Shown here: positions 26,701 to 42,490 of the stretch, piece by piece
Numbering within the stretch: position 1 is the first letter of the stretch
Layout: the number at the start of each line of letters is the position of its first letter
DNA from: Duganella sacchari
Lineage (GTDB): Bacteria; Pseudomonadota; Gammaproteobacteria; Burkholderiales; Burkholderiaceae_D
Direction: 5' to 3'
DNA: 64,000 nucleotides
Assembly (NCBI RefSeq): GCF_900143065.1
Contig: NZ_FRCX01000002.1
Location: forward strand, 186,001-250,000
Notes under the pieces: generated by a model
Seen by the model: the letters and a program-made list of their open reading frames with translations, nothing else
What the model was told of the DNA's origin: nothing
Databases searched by the model: none
Position numbers and translations under genes: made by a program

Positions 26701-27762
26701 ATGAAAGTGCTGGTCGTAGATGATAACCAGATGAATCTGGACCTGTTCTGCCACATGCTGAGCATGCTCGATGTGGCGAAACCGCTGCCCATGCAGGACG
26801 CGGCGGAAGCGCTGGCCTGGTGCGCACACCGCACGCCCGACCTGGTGGTGATTGATTATATGATGCCCGGCATCGATGGCCTCGAATTCCTGCGCCGTTT
26901 CCGTGACCTGCCCAATATGCGCGAGGTGCCGGTGGTGATGGTGACCGCCGACACCGAGGTGGGGGTGCGGCACCAGGCGCTGCGCCTGAGCGCGAATGAT
27001 TTCCTGACCAAGCCTGTCAACAGCATCGAGTTCAATGTCCGCATCGGCAACTTGCTGGCCTTGCGCCAGGCCCAGTTGCAGCTGGCCACGCGCGCCGAGG
27101 GCTTGGCGCAAGCGGTGCGGCGCGCAACCGCAGCCATCGTGGCGCGGGAGCAGGAAGCCATCCACCGGCTGTCGCGTGCCGCGGAATTTCGCGACAACGA
27201 TACCGGCAGCCACCTGTTGCGCATGGCCGCCTACGCGCGCCTGATCGCGCAGCGGCTCGGCCTGGACGCCGCCGAGTGCGACCTGATCTGCGAAGCGGCG
27301 CCGATGCACGATATCGGCAAAGTCGGGATACCGGATGCGGTGCTGCTCAAACCCGGGCCGCTGACGGCGGAAGAGCGCGCCATCATGCAGCGCCATCCGC
27401 AGATCGGCGCCGAGATCCTGGCCGACAGCGAGTCGGCCCTGCTGCAGGCGGGCGCCACCATCGCCATCAGCCACCACGAACGCTACGACGGCGCCGGCTA
27501 CCCCCATGGCCTGGCAGGCCAGGCGATTCCCCTGTATGGGCGCATCGTCGCCGTGGCCGATGTGTTTGACGCGCTGACCACGGCCCGGCCCTACAAGCCC
27601 GGCTGGGACCTGGCGCGCGCGGTGGACTATCTGCACACCCAGCGCGGCGGCCATTTCGACCCGGCCTGCGTCGACGCCCTGCTGGCCGAGCTGGACGCGG
27701 TGCTGGTCATCCAGCGCCGCTTTCACGAACCCACCCCAACGGTAATGAGGAGTGCAGCATGA
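26701..27762 (+). CDS. Response regulator with HD-GYP c-di-GMP phosphodiesterase domain
   Basis: 353 residues. Receiver at 1-120 with VVDDNQMN and phospho-Asp52 in VVIDYMMPGIDGLEFL. The HD-GYP domain (165-345) keeps its catalytic residues: His203-Asp204 in AAPMHDIGKVGIP, HHERYDGAGYP with Gly266-Tyr267-Pro268, and VADVFDALTTARPYKP. It should degrade c-di-GMP under control of a kinase. Divergent from the excisionase-HTH regulator; its stop overlaps the next small gene (ATGA). RBS AAAGGAG. Confidence 0.93.
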   Translation: MKVLVVDDNQMNLDLFCHMLSMLDVAKPLPMQDAAEALAWCAHRTPDLVVIDYMMPGIDGLEFLRRFRDLPNMREVPVVMVTADTEVGVRHQALRLSANDFLTKPVNSIEFNVRIGNLLALRQAQLQLATRAEGLAQAVRRATAAIVAREQEAIHRLSRAAEFRDNDTGSHLLRMAAYARLIAQRLGLDAAECDLICEAAPMHDIGKVGIPDAVLLKPGPLTAEERAIMQRHPQIGAEILADSESALLQAGATIAISHHERYDGAGYPHGLAGQAIPLYGRIVAVADVFDALTTARPYKPGWDLARAVDYLHTQRGGHFDPACVDALLAELDAVLVIQRRFHEPTPTVMRSAA

Positions 27763-28043
27763 GTAGCGAGAAACCCGATCCGGCCGCAATCGCGCACGGC
27801 GCCTGGCTGACCCACTGCCTGCTTGACGGCGTCATGGCGCGGCAGAAAATCAAGAACGACGCCGAGCTCAGCCGGTGCCTGCGGCTGGCGCCGTCGAGCA
27901 TCAGCAAAATCCGCCGCCGCCGGGTGCCGGTCAGCGACGAGGTGCTGTTGCGCGTACATGACGCGTTCGATATCCCGATTGCCGAACTCAAGCAGTTGCA
28001 GGCGCGGCAAATGCTGCTCGACCAGCGACATCACCTGACCTGA
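27759..28043 (+). CDS. Small helix-turn-helix (Xre/CI-like) protein
   Basis: 94 residues. A helix-turn-helix core is visible in AELSRCLRLAPSSISKIRRR, then RVPVSDEVLLRVHDAFDIPI, which fits the Cro/CI type. Translationally coupled to the HD-GYP gene (ATGA overlap) with GAGG upstream. It may bind DNA or act as an adaptor. Function unknown. Confidence 0.75.
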   Translation: MSSEKPDPAAIAHGAWLTHCLLDGVMARQKIKNDAELSRCLRLAPSSISKIRRRRVPVSDEVLLRVHDAFDIPIAELKQLQARQMLLDQRHHLT

Positions 28044-28055
28044 ACGGAGGCTGTC

Positions 28056-28241
28056 ATGCATGAACCAACCGAGGCGGCTGCGGTGGCGGCCGTGTTGCAA
28101 CAACTGTGGCGCTGGCGGCTGATGCAACGCCATAGCCTGCAGGTCGGCGGCCAGGTGCAGGCGCGCGAACGCCGCCAGCGCAGCGCCCAGGTGTGCTCGG
28201 CACTGCAGCGCTATCTCTACCGTTTTGATAGTCAACGCTAA
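28056..28241 (+). CDS. Small basic protein of unknown function
   Basis: 61 residues, Gln/Arg-rich and probably helical (QLWRWRLMQRHSLQ, RQRSAQVCSALQRYLYRF). A strong GGAGG lies six bases before the ATG, and it follows the HTH gene by 12 bases, so it is likely part of the HD-GYP operon. No family recognised. Confidence 0.55.
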   Translation: MHEPTEAAAVAAVLQQLWRWRLMQRHSLQVGGQVQARERRQRSAQVCSALQRYLYRFDSQR

Positions 28242-28338
28242 GGTCGCGCCGGCGCAACATCGGGCCGCTTGGCCGCCAAAAAAAGCGCGGCAAAAGACGG
28301 GGCTGGTGCTATCGTGAACACTCATACCGGATAGCAAG

Positions 28339-30773
<2,435 letters not shown>

Positions 30774-30777
<4 letters not shown>

Positions 30778-31385
30778 GCCTGCACGGCGACAGTGCGCCG
30801 CTGGTGCTGCTGGTCGATGACGACCTGCCGATCCTGGGCCTGCTGGCGCGCACGCTGGAGGCGGCCGGGCTGCGGGTGCGCCTGGCCAGCAGCGGTGCGC
30901 AGGCGCTGGCCTCGCTGAGCGATGCGGCGCCGCCCGAGTTGGCCGTGCTGGACATCACCATGCCGGACATGTCCGGGCTGGAACTGGCCGCGCGCATGGA
31001 TGGTGTGCCGCACATGTTCCTGTCGGCGAACGACGAGCAGGACGTGGTGGAACAGGCCGCCCGCAGCGGCGCCGTGGGCTTCCTGCGCAAGCCGATCGAC
31101 CTGGCCCAGTTGTTGCCGGCGGTGCGCGCAGCGCTGGCGCGCGGGGCGGAAATCCGCGGCTTGCGTGCGGAAGAGCAGCGTCTCGGCCAGGCCCTGCGCG
31201 AGGGACGCGAAACCGGCATGGCGATCGGCTTGCTCATGGAGCGCTACCGGCTCGACCAGCTCAGCGCCCTGAACCTGCTGCGCGACCAGGCCCGGTCGCA
31301 CCAGCGCCGCCTGAACGACGTCGCGCGCGAGTTGCTGGCCGCCGCCGATACCTTGAATGCGCTGGGTGGTCCGCTGCGCAAATGA
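30774..31385 (+). CDS. Response regulator with ANTAR RNA-binding output domain
   Basis: 203 residues. Receiver at 8-120 (LVLLVDDDLPILGLL; phospho-Asp in LAVLDITMPDMSGLEL; GFLRKPIDLAQLL), a coiled-coil linker (RAEEQRLGQALREGRE), then an ANTAR domain (TGMAIGLLMERYRLDQLSA to VARELL). ANTAR proteins antiterminate by binding paired hairpins in nascent RNA. The ATG overlaps the stop of the interrupted kinase gene (ATGA), so that kinase should be its partner. A structured leader of the next gene is a candidate target. Confidence 0.9.
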
Positions 31386-31720
31386 GGCGGCGGCGCCACA
31401 GCCGCGCGAAAAGCCCGGGAGATTATTGGTTTTGGGCAATTTGTTGTGGTATGCTGACACGGTCGATCACTGCCGTGCGCGGTGCCCGGTACCGCCCCCT
31501 CCTGCGGTACTGAGCGCGCACAGCCCAGGCTGGCCTGCCCCCTTGTCCGGGCCGGATACAGCTGACGCGGCCCCTTCCCGCCGCTCCCCGAACCGCCTTC
31601 CGCGACGCCTGCCTGGCAGCGGCGGATGGCTTAGCAGGAGCGTGTCATGTTTCGTTTGATTTCCCCCCAAGTAATGCGCAGCCGCGCGGCCATGGCGCCA
31701 CGGCGCTTGAGGAGTACGCC
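31386..31720 (+). other. 335-base leader region before the GGDEF gene
   Basis: It holds a possible promoter (TTGGTT, 18 bases, TATGCT at about 31427-31456), an extended hairpin (31476-31520: outer stem TGCGCG/CGCGCA, inner stem GTACCGC/GCGGTAC with an 8-base loop) and a short ORF at 31647-31733 with its own RBS. Such an arrangement fits leader-based control, perhaps by the ANTAR protein encoded just upstream. No other gene seen. Confidence 0.5.
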
Positions 31721-31733
31721 ATGGGCAGCATGA
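31647..31733 (+). CDS. Putative 28-residue leader ORF overlapping the GGDEF gene start
   Basis: ATG at 31647 follows AGGAG by seven bases and encodes MFRLISPQVMRSRAAMAPRR plus eight more residues, ending in TGA at 31731-31733, thirteen bases inside the diguanylate cyclase gene in another frame. It could couple or attenuate translation of the cyclase. It may be spurious; the only support is the RBS and overlap. Confidence 0.3.
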   Translation: MFRLISPQVMRSRAAMAPRRLRSTPWAA

Positions 31734-32658
31734 TGGCGTTTCCGGCGCCGGCGCCGCCGTCGGCGCGCGCCACCGTGCTGGTAATCGATGACCAGCCGCT
31801 CAATATCCAGACCGTCTACAGCATGCTGTCGCAGCAGTACGAGGTGTTGATGGCCACCAGCGGCGAGGCCGGCATTGCGCTCTGCCTGGCGCAGCAGCCC
31901 GACATCGTGCTGCTGGACCTGGTGATGCCGGAGGTCGATGGCATGCAGGTGGCGGCCCGCCTCAAGCAGGATCCGCGCACCGCCGCCACTCCGCTGATCT
32001 TCATTACGGCCAGCACCGATGCGCAGGAGGAATCGGCCTGTTGGCAGGCCGGCGCGGTGGACTTTGTGAGCAAGCCGCTCAATCCGCTGACCTTGCGTCA
32101 CCGGGTGCAGGTGCACCTGACGCTGCGCCGTCAGGCCGACGCGCTGCAGCGGCTGGCCTACCTGGATGGCTTGACGGGCATCCCCAACCGCCGCTATTTC
32201 GATCAGCAGGCCGACACCGCGCTGGCGCTCGCGCGCCGCAGCGGCGAGCCGCTCACGCTGATGCTGGGCGACGTCGATTTTTTCAAGCGCTACAACGATC
32301 TGTATGGCCACCAGGCCGGTGACGCTTGCCTGACCCAGGTCGCGGCCGCATTGCAGGCGGGCTTGCGCCGCCCCGGCGACTTCGTGGCCCGCTACGGCGG
32401 CGAGGAATTCGCGCTGTTGCTGCCGGGGCTGGCACAGGCCGACGCCTTGCGGCTGGCGCAGCATCTGTGCCAGCAGGTCAGGGCGCTGCAATTGCCGCAC
32501 GCGGCCGGTACGGCGGCCGGAGTGGTCTCGCTGAGCCTGGGGGTAGCGTGCGGCGATGGTCATGCCAGCGTGGCCGACCTGCTGGCGCGCGCTGATGCCC
32601 AGCTCTACCTGGCCAAGGGCGCCGGCCGCGACCGCGCCTGCCTGGACGCGGTCGCGCC

Positions 32659-32662
<4 letters not shown>
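31721..32662 (+). CDS. Response regulator diguanylate cyclase (receiver-GGDEF)
   Basis: 313 residues. Receiver at 18-135 with VIDDQPLN and phospho-Asp66 in DIVLLDLVMPEVDGMQV. The GGDEF domain (150-310) has an active GGEEF at 226-230 and an inhibitory RxxD site (RPGD, 217-220) five residues before it, so it should make c-di-GMP with product feedback. GAGGAG precedes the ATG. The stop overlaps the next kinase gene, which is the likely partner. It opposes the HD-GYP enzyme at 26.7 kb. Confidence 0.93.
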
Positions 32663-36591
<3,929 letters not shown>

Positions 36592-36620
36592 CCGCGATCA
36601 GCCGCCGGCACAGCCCATGC

Positions 36621-37739
36621 CTAGTCGCTGACCTCAAACGCGGCGGGATCAAGCTCGCTGAGACGCACCGGCGCACTGCCGTGCATCATCGACGCTGGCG
36701 GCTGGCTCAGGCGGGCGCGCAGCTGGGCCAGGTAGTCGGCGCGGCAGCGGCGCAGCACGTAATCGCGGAAATTGTCCTGTTCCAGGTCGCGCCAGGCGCG
36801 TGCGCGGCCGGCGTCGGAACGGGCTACCGCTTCGGCGCGGCGGCGTGGTGACAAATCGGCATCACCGCTGGCCAGCCGGGTATAGCCGTAGCGGTCCATA
36901 TAGTCGCCAGTTACGGTTTCGATGAGGTTGATGTCGTCCGCCGACAGCTGCTGGCGGAATTTGTCGATATTGGCGACAATCGGCGGATAGCAGTTGGAGG
37001 ACCATAGTGCCGATAGCTGTGCAATTTGCCTGGCCTCCTGCGAGGCGCCGATATCGAGCATCTGCGGCTGGAAGTCGATGCCGAGGAAGTGGCACAGGGT
37101 TTCCAGCGTGGCGCGCTGCTGGGAGACAAAATCTTCGTAGCGGATGGTGAGCACGCGTTCCGGATAGCGCTGCATCACGTGGTCGGCGGCCCGGTGCGCG
37201 GCCAGCCAGGTTTCCGCGTTGAGATGGGTGTCAAAGTCGTGAATGATGGCGCGGTTCATGGAGGCTACCTGGGCGCGCGGATCGCGCACCACGTTGATGA
37301 ACAGCATGGTGGGCAGTAGCGCCATGAGTTCGTCGGCGTAGTGGACATTGTCGAGCGACTTGTCCATGACCACGCTGGCGCCTTGCTGGGCGCCGGCGCG
37401 CAGTAGCAGCTCCCAGTGGATGCGGTGGATGCTGCGCGGCTGGTGGCGTAGCGTTTCAAAAATCTCAACGGGATCAAAGCTCATCTGCGGCCACTTGACC
37501 ATGCTGACCGCCTGCAGGCCACACAGGTCGGTGACCAGGCGGAAGTACTGGCGGTCGTCGCGCAGGTCGCCATACAGCGGCAGCAGCGGCATGAAATCCA
37601 CGATGTGCAGCGGGTAGGGCGAATAAAACTGCGGCGCCCTATTCAGCCGCAGCCGCAGCGCATGGCTGCCGCAGCGGCGTAACGGGATCATCATGACCGG
37701 GCGCGGGGCCTGCTCCGCCGACTGGGAATGGGTATGCAT
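36621..37739 (-). CDS. Sulfotransferase-family protein
   Basis: 372 residues, cytoplasmic. It has a PAPS-binding-like N terminus (MMIPLRRCGSHALRLRL), MDKSLDNVHYADELMALLP, and the 3'-phosphate-binding type motif FINVVRDPRAQVASMNRAI, then LTIRYEDFVSQQRATLETLCHFLG. These features place it in the sulfotransferase_3-like family that sulfates glycans or lipids. The usual GxxRSGT loop is altered to RCGSH. Neighbours give no clue to the acceptor. Confidence 0.85.
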   Translation of the reverse strand: MHTHSQSAEQAPRPVMMIPLRRCGSHALRLRLNRAPQFYSPYPLHIVDFMPLLPLYGDLRDDRQYFRLVTDLCGLQAVSMVKWPQMSFDPVEIFETLRHQPRSIHRIHWELLLRAGAQQGASVVMDKSLDNVHYADELMALLPTMLFINVVRDPRAQVASMNRAIIHDFDTHLNAETWLAAHRAADHVMQRYPERVLTIRYEDFVSQQRATLETLCHFLGIDFQPQMLDIGASQEARQIAQLSALWSSNCYPPIVANIDKFRQQLSADDINLIETVTGDYMDRYGYTRLASGDADLSPRRRAEAVARSDAGRARAWRDLEQDNFRDYVLRRCRADYLAQLRARLSQPPASMMHGSAPVRLSELDPAAFEVSD

Positions 37740-37748
37740 GCAACTCTC

Positions 37749-38987
37749 CTAGAAAAACAGCCAGCCAGACAGTGCTGCGCACAGCACCACCACAGCGGCA
37801 TCGACACGTAAGCGCAGCAGCGCAAACAGTGCCGCTAAACAGACCAGTACAGTGGCCAGGTGTAGCGGATGGCTGCAGCTGATGGTGACGGCGGCCGCAA
37901 ACACCATGCCCGACAGCGCCGCGCGCATGCCGCTGAGCGCCGCCTGCACGGAAGTGCTGCTGCGGATGCGCTGCATGGCGCCGCTTGCGGCCACAATCAG
38001 CATGGCGCTGGGGACGAACATGCCGATGCTGGCTGCCGTTGCGCCGGAAAAGCCGGCAACTTTCAGTCCGATCAACGCGGAGCTGATCATCGCTGGACCG
38101 GGACTGAGCTGGGTAAGCGCCAGCGCATCGGTAAATTCGGCCGGCGTCAGCCAGTGATAGGCTTCCACCACCGTGTGCTGGAGCAGCGGGATGAAGACAT
38201 AGCCACCGCCAAACGCCAGCAAACTCATACTGGAGAACACGCCGAGCAATTGCAGCAGGATGGGCGATGCGCTCAGCAGCGCCAGCGCGGCAAGCGGCGC
38301 GACCAGCAGCATCGCCAGCCGTTGTGGCCAGCGGCGACGCGTGCCTTGCGGCGCCGCCAGTGGCGCGCGGCGGGCCAGCGCTGGCGACGGGGCCGACCGA
38401 CCACCGTAGCTGTGATAGCCAATCGCGGCTGCCACGGCCATCACACTCAACGTCGTTGCCAGTCCCGGCTGCCAGACCATCACCAGCGCTGCGCCCACAC
38501 CCAGAGCGGCCTGCCGGCGGTCATGTACTGCGCCTTGCCACAGCCGGCAACCGGCTGCCAGCACGATTGCGACGATCGCCGGCGCGATACCGGCAAATAT
38601 GGGGCGCAGCGCATCGCTGCTGCCGTAGCGCAGATACAGCGTGCCCAGGGCCACCATGCAAAAAAACGCCGGCAAGACCGCGCACAGCAAGGCGATGATA
38701 GCGCCGGCCACGCCACGCAGGCGGTAGCCCGCATACGCCGCGACATTCACCGCAACGGGACCGGGCAGCACGGAGGCCAGCGCCAGGCCATCCAGCAAAT
38801 CCGCCTGCGGCAGCAGGCGGCGCCGTTCGCATAGCACCTGCTGGGTAACGGCCACCATCGCCATGAAGCCGCCAAACCCGGTGCAGCCGATGCGCAGGAA
38901 CAGCAGTGCCAGCGTCCACAGGCTGACTGGCGCGATGGCGCGTTCCGGCGCTACTGCCGCCTGCATGCTGAGCGGGTCAGGCCGCAT
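37749..38987 (-). CDS. chrA: Chromate transporter, long-chain ChrA
   Basis: 412 residues with about 12 membrane helices in two homologous halves, each with the CHR signature: FLRIGCTGFGGFMAMVAV with ASVLPGPVAVNVAAYAGY in the first, and FSSMSLLAFGGGYVFIPLL with LTQLSPGPAMISSALIG in the second. It exports chromate. No chrB regulator is adjacent. Its start codon is within a few bases of the inferred transposon end, so upstream control sequences may have been replaced by the insertion. Confidence 0.92.
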   Translation of the reverse strand: MRPDPLSMQAAVAPERAIAPVSLWTLALLFLRIGCTGFGGFMAMVAVTQQVLCERRRLLPQADLLDGLALASVLPGPVAVNVAAYAGYRLRGVAGAIIALLCAVLPAFFCMVALGTLYLRYGSSDALRPIFAGIAPAIVAIVLAAGCRLWQGAVHDRRQAALGVGAALVMVWQPGLATTLSVMAVAAAIGYHSYGGRSAPSPALARRAPLAAPQGTRRRWPQRLAMLLVAPLAALALLSASPILLQLLGVFSSMSLLAFGGGYVFIPLLQHTVVEAYHWLTPAEFTDALALTQLSPGPAMISSALIGLKVAGFSGATAASIGMFVPSAMLIVAASGAMQRIRSSTSVQAALSGMRAALSGMVFAAAVTISCSHPLHLATVLVCLAALFALLRLRVDAAVVVLCAALSGWLFF

Positions 38988-38997
38988 GGCCGTAGTG

Positions 38998-39044
38998 GAG
39001 GGTCAGCCGGGATAAGGCCAGTAATAGCACATAAGCGTAAAAGT
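38998..39044 (+). repeat. Candidate left terminal inverted repeat of the Tn3-family element
   Basis: GAGGGTCAGCCGGGATAAGG opens a stretch resembling Tn4651/Tn5041-type ends, whose remembered start GGGGTTATGCCGAGATAAGGC differs by only a few bases. It lies 67 bases outside the TnpC-like gene. GCACATAAG occurs at 39027-39035 and again at 39074-39082. The matching right end was not found in this window, so exact bounds are a guess. Confidence 0.3.
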
Positions 39045-39110
39045 AATAAAGGTGGCACACTTTAGGCCAAATCGCACATAAGGAACGCCCAGCCCTTCGG
39101 CCTCTGGCGA

Positions 39111-39461
39111 TCAGTGACGCGGCTCCAACTTCAGTAGTGGTTCCAACTTGGCAATCCAAGTACGCATTCGCGTGGCCGTCTCTCTCAAGTCGTCCACTAT
39201 TGTGTCTGCCAGCTCCGGCAGCGTTTCAGCGTCCGTGCCCACGGACATGCCGGCGCCATTGATCACTGTATGCGACATCGCGTGCAGGCGAAGCACCATC
39301 TCCCTTAAACTGTTCTCCCCTCTTGCCGCCGATGCTGCGGCATCGATTTCGTCGACAATGCGCAGCAGCATGCTTGTATCGAAGCTGGCTTGCAATTCAT
39401 CAAGGGCCGCACTATCGACGAGCCCGTATGCGGTTGAGATCGTGTTGGACGTGTCGGTCAT
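39111..39461 (-). CDS. TnpC-like accessory protein of the Tn3-family transposon
   Basis: 116 residues, acidic and helical (SAALDELQASFDTSMLLRIV, then LREMVLRLHAMSHTVINGAG, then LADTIVDDLRETATRMRTWI). It overlaps the tnpA stop region by four bases. Size, position and helical character match TnpC of Tn4652/Tn5041, a post-transcriptional modulator of transposase level. The assignment rests mainly on context. Confidence 0.65.
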   Translation of the reverse strand: MTDTSNTISTAYGLVDSAALDELQASFDTSMLLRIVDEIDAAASAARGENSLREMVLRLHAMSHTVINGAGMSVGTDAETLPELADTIVDDLRETATRMRTWIAKLEPLLKLEPRH

Positions 39462-42400
39462 GGGTTGTTTCCTGGTTGGTCATTTCGCTTTTTCTCGGAT
39501 GCTGCCGCCTTGGCCTGTTTCGCCGCCCGCCTGAACTGCGACTCCTTCAGCCACGGCTCAGGTGGACGCTTCATGTCCAGGTGGTAGTTGCCGAACCGTT
39601 TGACGCCGAAGGTCCCGTACGGACTCATGTATTCGACATCGGCCGCTGAAACGGGTTCGCCGGCGGCGTGCATTTCCTGCATGATCCTCATCATGTCGAC
39701 CGTATTTTGCAGGATCACGGCCGAGGCGACCAGGTCGATATAACGCAATCGCTTCTGCTGCTCGTTAAATTCGTTCTCGGCAATGACGTCGCCGCCAAAA
39801 TCGAGCCATTTGGTGAAAGCGTGATAAGACTCGATTTTATTCGTTGTCGCGGTCACTTCCTGCCGCATTTCCTTGCTGGAGATCCAGCGCAGCAAGTACA
39901 CCGTGCGCAGCACCCTGCCAAGTTCACGCGTCGCGGCAAACAGGCGATTGTGCCGGCCTTCGTGGCTCAGTTTGCGCAACAGCATGGGCGACGAAATACG
40001 GCCGGTCTGGATCGATATCGCCACCTGCATCAGATCCTGCCAGTGGTCGGCGATCCGGTCCCAGTCGACCACATCGGTGAACAGCCGATCGATGTGCTGA
40101 TACGAAGCGGCCTTCGTCGGCCGGTAGAATTTCAAATCCTTCCAATTGCGGATGCGGGGCATCAGCTGGATACCCAGCAAATGCGTGAAGGCAAAGACGG
40201 TCTCTGACTGGCCGTGGGTATCCGAATACACCGTATCGGCCTGCACACTCAATCCCGCCTTCATCAAGCCTTCGATAACATACAAGGCCTCGAACACACC
40301 CGGCGGTATAAAGCTCCTGAAGTTGGCGATGTAGTTGTCCGCCACATGGCGGTACGCCACGGCGCCTTTTTTCCGGTACCGGAAATGCATGCCGACCAGC
40401 ATATTCTGCTCGTAGAATTCGTATTGCGTGCCGTCGGCGGCCACCTTCTTGCCTTCGCCCCACAGCTTTGGCAGCTCCAGACGCAGGTATAGCTCGGTGA
40501 GGTCGCGACAGGCGTTGTCGAGCTGTTCTAGGCCCATGTGGCGCTGGTTCGAGTAGGACAGCTGGTGGGGCGTCACGCCGTTGGATAGGTGCCGAGCCGC
40601 TTGGGTCGGCCCCAGATTGCAGCCCATCGCAAAGACGGTGAGCAAGTAGCGTTCGCGCGCGTTGCGCAGCTTGGGTTCGTCGCCGGAGAGCGGTCCAAAA
40701 TTACGCGTAAAAGCGGTCCAATGTTCGATATTGGCCAGGATATCGAGCAGGTTTCGAGGGACGGTGCGGGCTTCGATCGCCGCCTGCAGCGCGATAGCTG
40801 AGGCAGGCACTTCGCGGGCCGTGCTACGCCGCACTGTTGGCTCGCCATTGCTGCCGATGGTGAAGTCGCCGATGTTGGCGGGGAAGCCCTTGTCAACCTC
40901 GGTGGCGGTGTCCGTCAACAGTTTCTTGAGGCCGTCGACGAAATCCTTCGCGTTGTCGGCGATACCGACGCGATCGCAGTATGCGGGCAGCAACGCCTGG
41001 CACTCGTCCCAGGGCAACAGTTGCTTGCGGTAATCGGCGAAAGAGCTGGAACCGTCGATGCACACGTCCCCGGACCGCAGGTCGCTACTCAGATGGCTGA
41101 AGACGCAGACTTCAAGATGGCGGCGGTTCGTGGGATTACCCAAGCCGTGCGACCGCCGCACCAGCTTGCGCCACCGTTCGGAGGCAAAGCTCAAGGACAC
41201 TTCGGTCGCAATCCATTCGGTCTTCTTGTGCTCGTTTTCCAGCACGACATCGAGGGCGTCGAGCAGGCTGCGGTCCGCCGTCGCCGCCTGAAAGCGCAAG
41301 ACCTTGGCCATCCTGAACATACCGGCCCGCCAGCTGCTGTAAGGCTTCCACAGTAGCGACAAATGATTTCCACCACTCCAAATCCGAATTGCTTCGCAGT
41401 CCGCGCCGAGTTTTTCCAGGTCGCCGTTGGGCGCCAGCAGCTCGCGCACGCGTATACCGGTCGCCGCATCGTCAAGCCCCTCGGCCAGAATCTCCAGCAC
41501 ATGTTCAAGCGTGGCCACCAGCTCCTCGCTCATCTGACGCTGACGTGCCTGGATCGATTGCAATTCCTCGCGCGCGCTTTTGTGCATGGTGCCCACCCGC
41601 CGGATGAACATCTCGGCGATATCATCGCGCGCGCTCACGCGCATCTGCCGGATCAGCGCCAGGATGAATGTGTGGCGCTTGGCGGGCGTGAAGTCCTTCA
41701 TGTCGCCGGCGTCGAGCGCCGAGGCCATGTCGGCGATATGCTTGAGCTTGGTCGTCGGCACACCATCGAGCAGTACGTCGCTGTCGGGCAGCAATTCGAG
41801 CCAGTCGAGCTGGTCCAGCACGGCGTCGAGGTGCTTGCGCGATGTCTTCTTGGCGGACCGCTTGATCTTGTTGTACAGCGTCCTGCGCAAAGGCAGCTCC
41901 GCATTGAGCAGTGAATCAAGCCATTTTCGCTGCTCTTCGGTGAGCCGTTTGGCAATACTCGCGTGCAGTTCAAGTTCGGCCGCCGCATAGGCCTGCTCGG
42001 CGATTTCGTCGATCGTGCGGTACACGGGCAACTCGTATCCAAGCCGCACCAGTTCGTCGATCGTAATGTTGATGATATCGGTGCGTGTGTCGACCACAGC
42101 GGCGGCGGTCTTTGCGATACCGATGGCCAAGGGCCGGGTATGGGCATCGGTATACGATTTCACACCGAGCAGCGCGCGGATCGCCTTGTGATGGCGGTAC
42201 AGTGCGGTGGGGCTGGGATAGTCGATGGCCTGTGCCGGCGGCATGGCCAGGGTGGCGGACACATGCTCCACGACATCCGGCGGTATCTCCTCCAGTGCGG
42301 GAAAATACCGCAGGAACTGGAAGCACTTGAGCAGTACCAATAGCGATAGACGCCTATCGGGACTTCGGGAGTTACCTTGCGCCCATTCAATCTCGTCAGG

Positions 42401-42484
42401 GCGCGGAGAGAACGATGTCTGGAGATCCTTCAGCGTCAAGGTACGCGGAAATTGCGGATATGCGGTTCTTTCGATGCTCGCCAT
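39458..42484 (-). CDS. tnpA: Tn3-family transposase
   Basis: 1008 residues, full length for the Tn4651/Tn5041 branch (Tn21 transposases are slightly shorter). The conserved catalytic core is visible: YSDTHGQSETVFAFTHLLG, then IQLMPRIRNWKDLKFYRP, then a C-terminal EYNEFNEQQKRLRYIDLV-like region (NEFNEQQKRLRYIDLVASAV). It starts the accessory metal region. No resolvase or res site is visible beside it. The start codon follows GGAG that is part of the preceding small ORF's end. Confidence 0.95.
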   Translation of the reverse strand: MASIERTAYPQFPRTLTLKDLQTSFSPRPDEIEWAQGNSRSPDRRLSLLVLLKCFQFLRYFPALEEIPPDVVEHVSATLAMPPAQAIDYPSPTALYRHHKAIRALLGVKSYTDAHTRPLAIGIAKTAAAVVDTRTDIINITIDELVRLGYELPVYRTIDEIAEQAYAAAELELHASIAKRLTEEQRKWLDSLLNAELPLRRTLYNKIKRSAKKTSRKHLDAVLDQLDWLELLPDSDVLLDGVPTTKLKHIADMASALDAGDMKDFTPAKRHTFILALIRQMRVSARDDIAEMFIRRVGTMHKSAREELQSIQARQRQMSEELVATLEHVLEILAEGLDDAATGIRVRELLAPNGDLEKLGADCEAIRIWSGGNHLSLLWKPYSSWRAGMFRMAKVLRFQAATADRSLLDALDVVLENEHKKTEWIATEVSLSFASERWRKLVRRSHGLGNPTNRRHLEVCVFSHLSSDLRSGDVCIDGSSSFADYRKQLLPWDECQALLPAYCDRVGIADNAKDFVDGLKKLLTDTATEVDKGFPANIGDFTIGSNGEPTVRRSTAREVPASAIALQAAIEARTVPRNLLDILANIEHWTAFTRNFGPLSGDEPKLRNARERYLLTVFAMGCNLGPTQAARHLSNGVTPHQLSYSNQRHMGLEQLDNACRDLTELYLRLELPKLWGEGKKVAADGTQYEFYEQNMLVGMHFRYRKKGAVAYRHVADNYIANFRSFIPPGVFEALYVIEGLMKAGLSVQADTVYSDTHGQSETVFAFTHLLGIQLMPRIRNWKDLKFYRPTKAASYQHIDRLFTDVVDWDRIADHWQDLMQVAISIQTGRISSPMLLRKLSHEGRHNRLFAATRELGRVLRTVYLLRWISSKEMRQEVTATTNKIESYHAFTKWLDFGGDVIAENEFNEQQKRLRYIDLVASAVILQNTVDMMRIMQEMHAAGEPVSAADVEYMSPYGTFGVKRFGNYHLDMKRPPEPWLKESQFRRAAKQAKAAASEKKRNDQPGNNP

Positions 42485-42490
42485 AGGATC

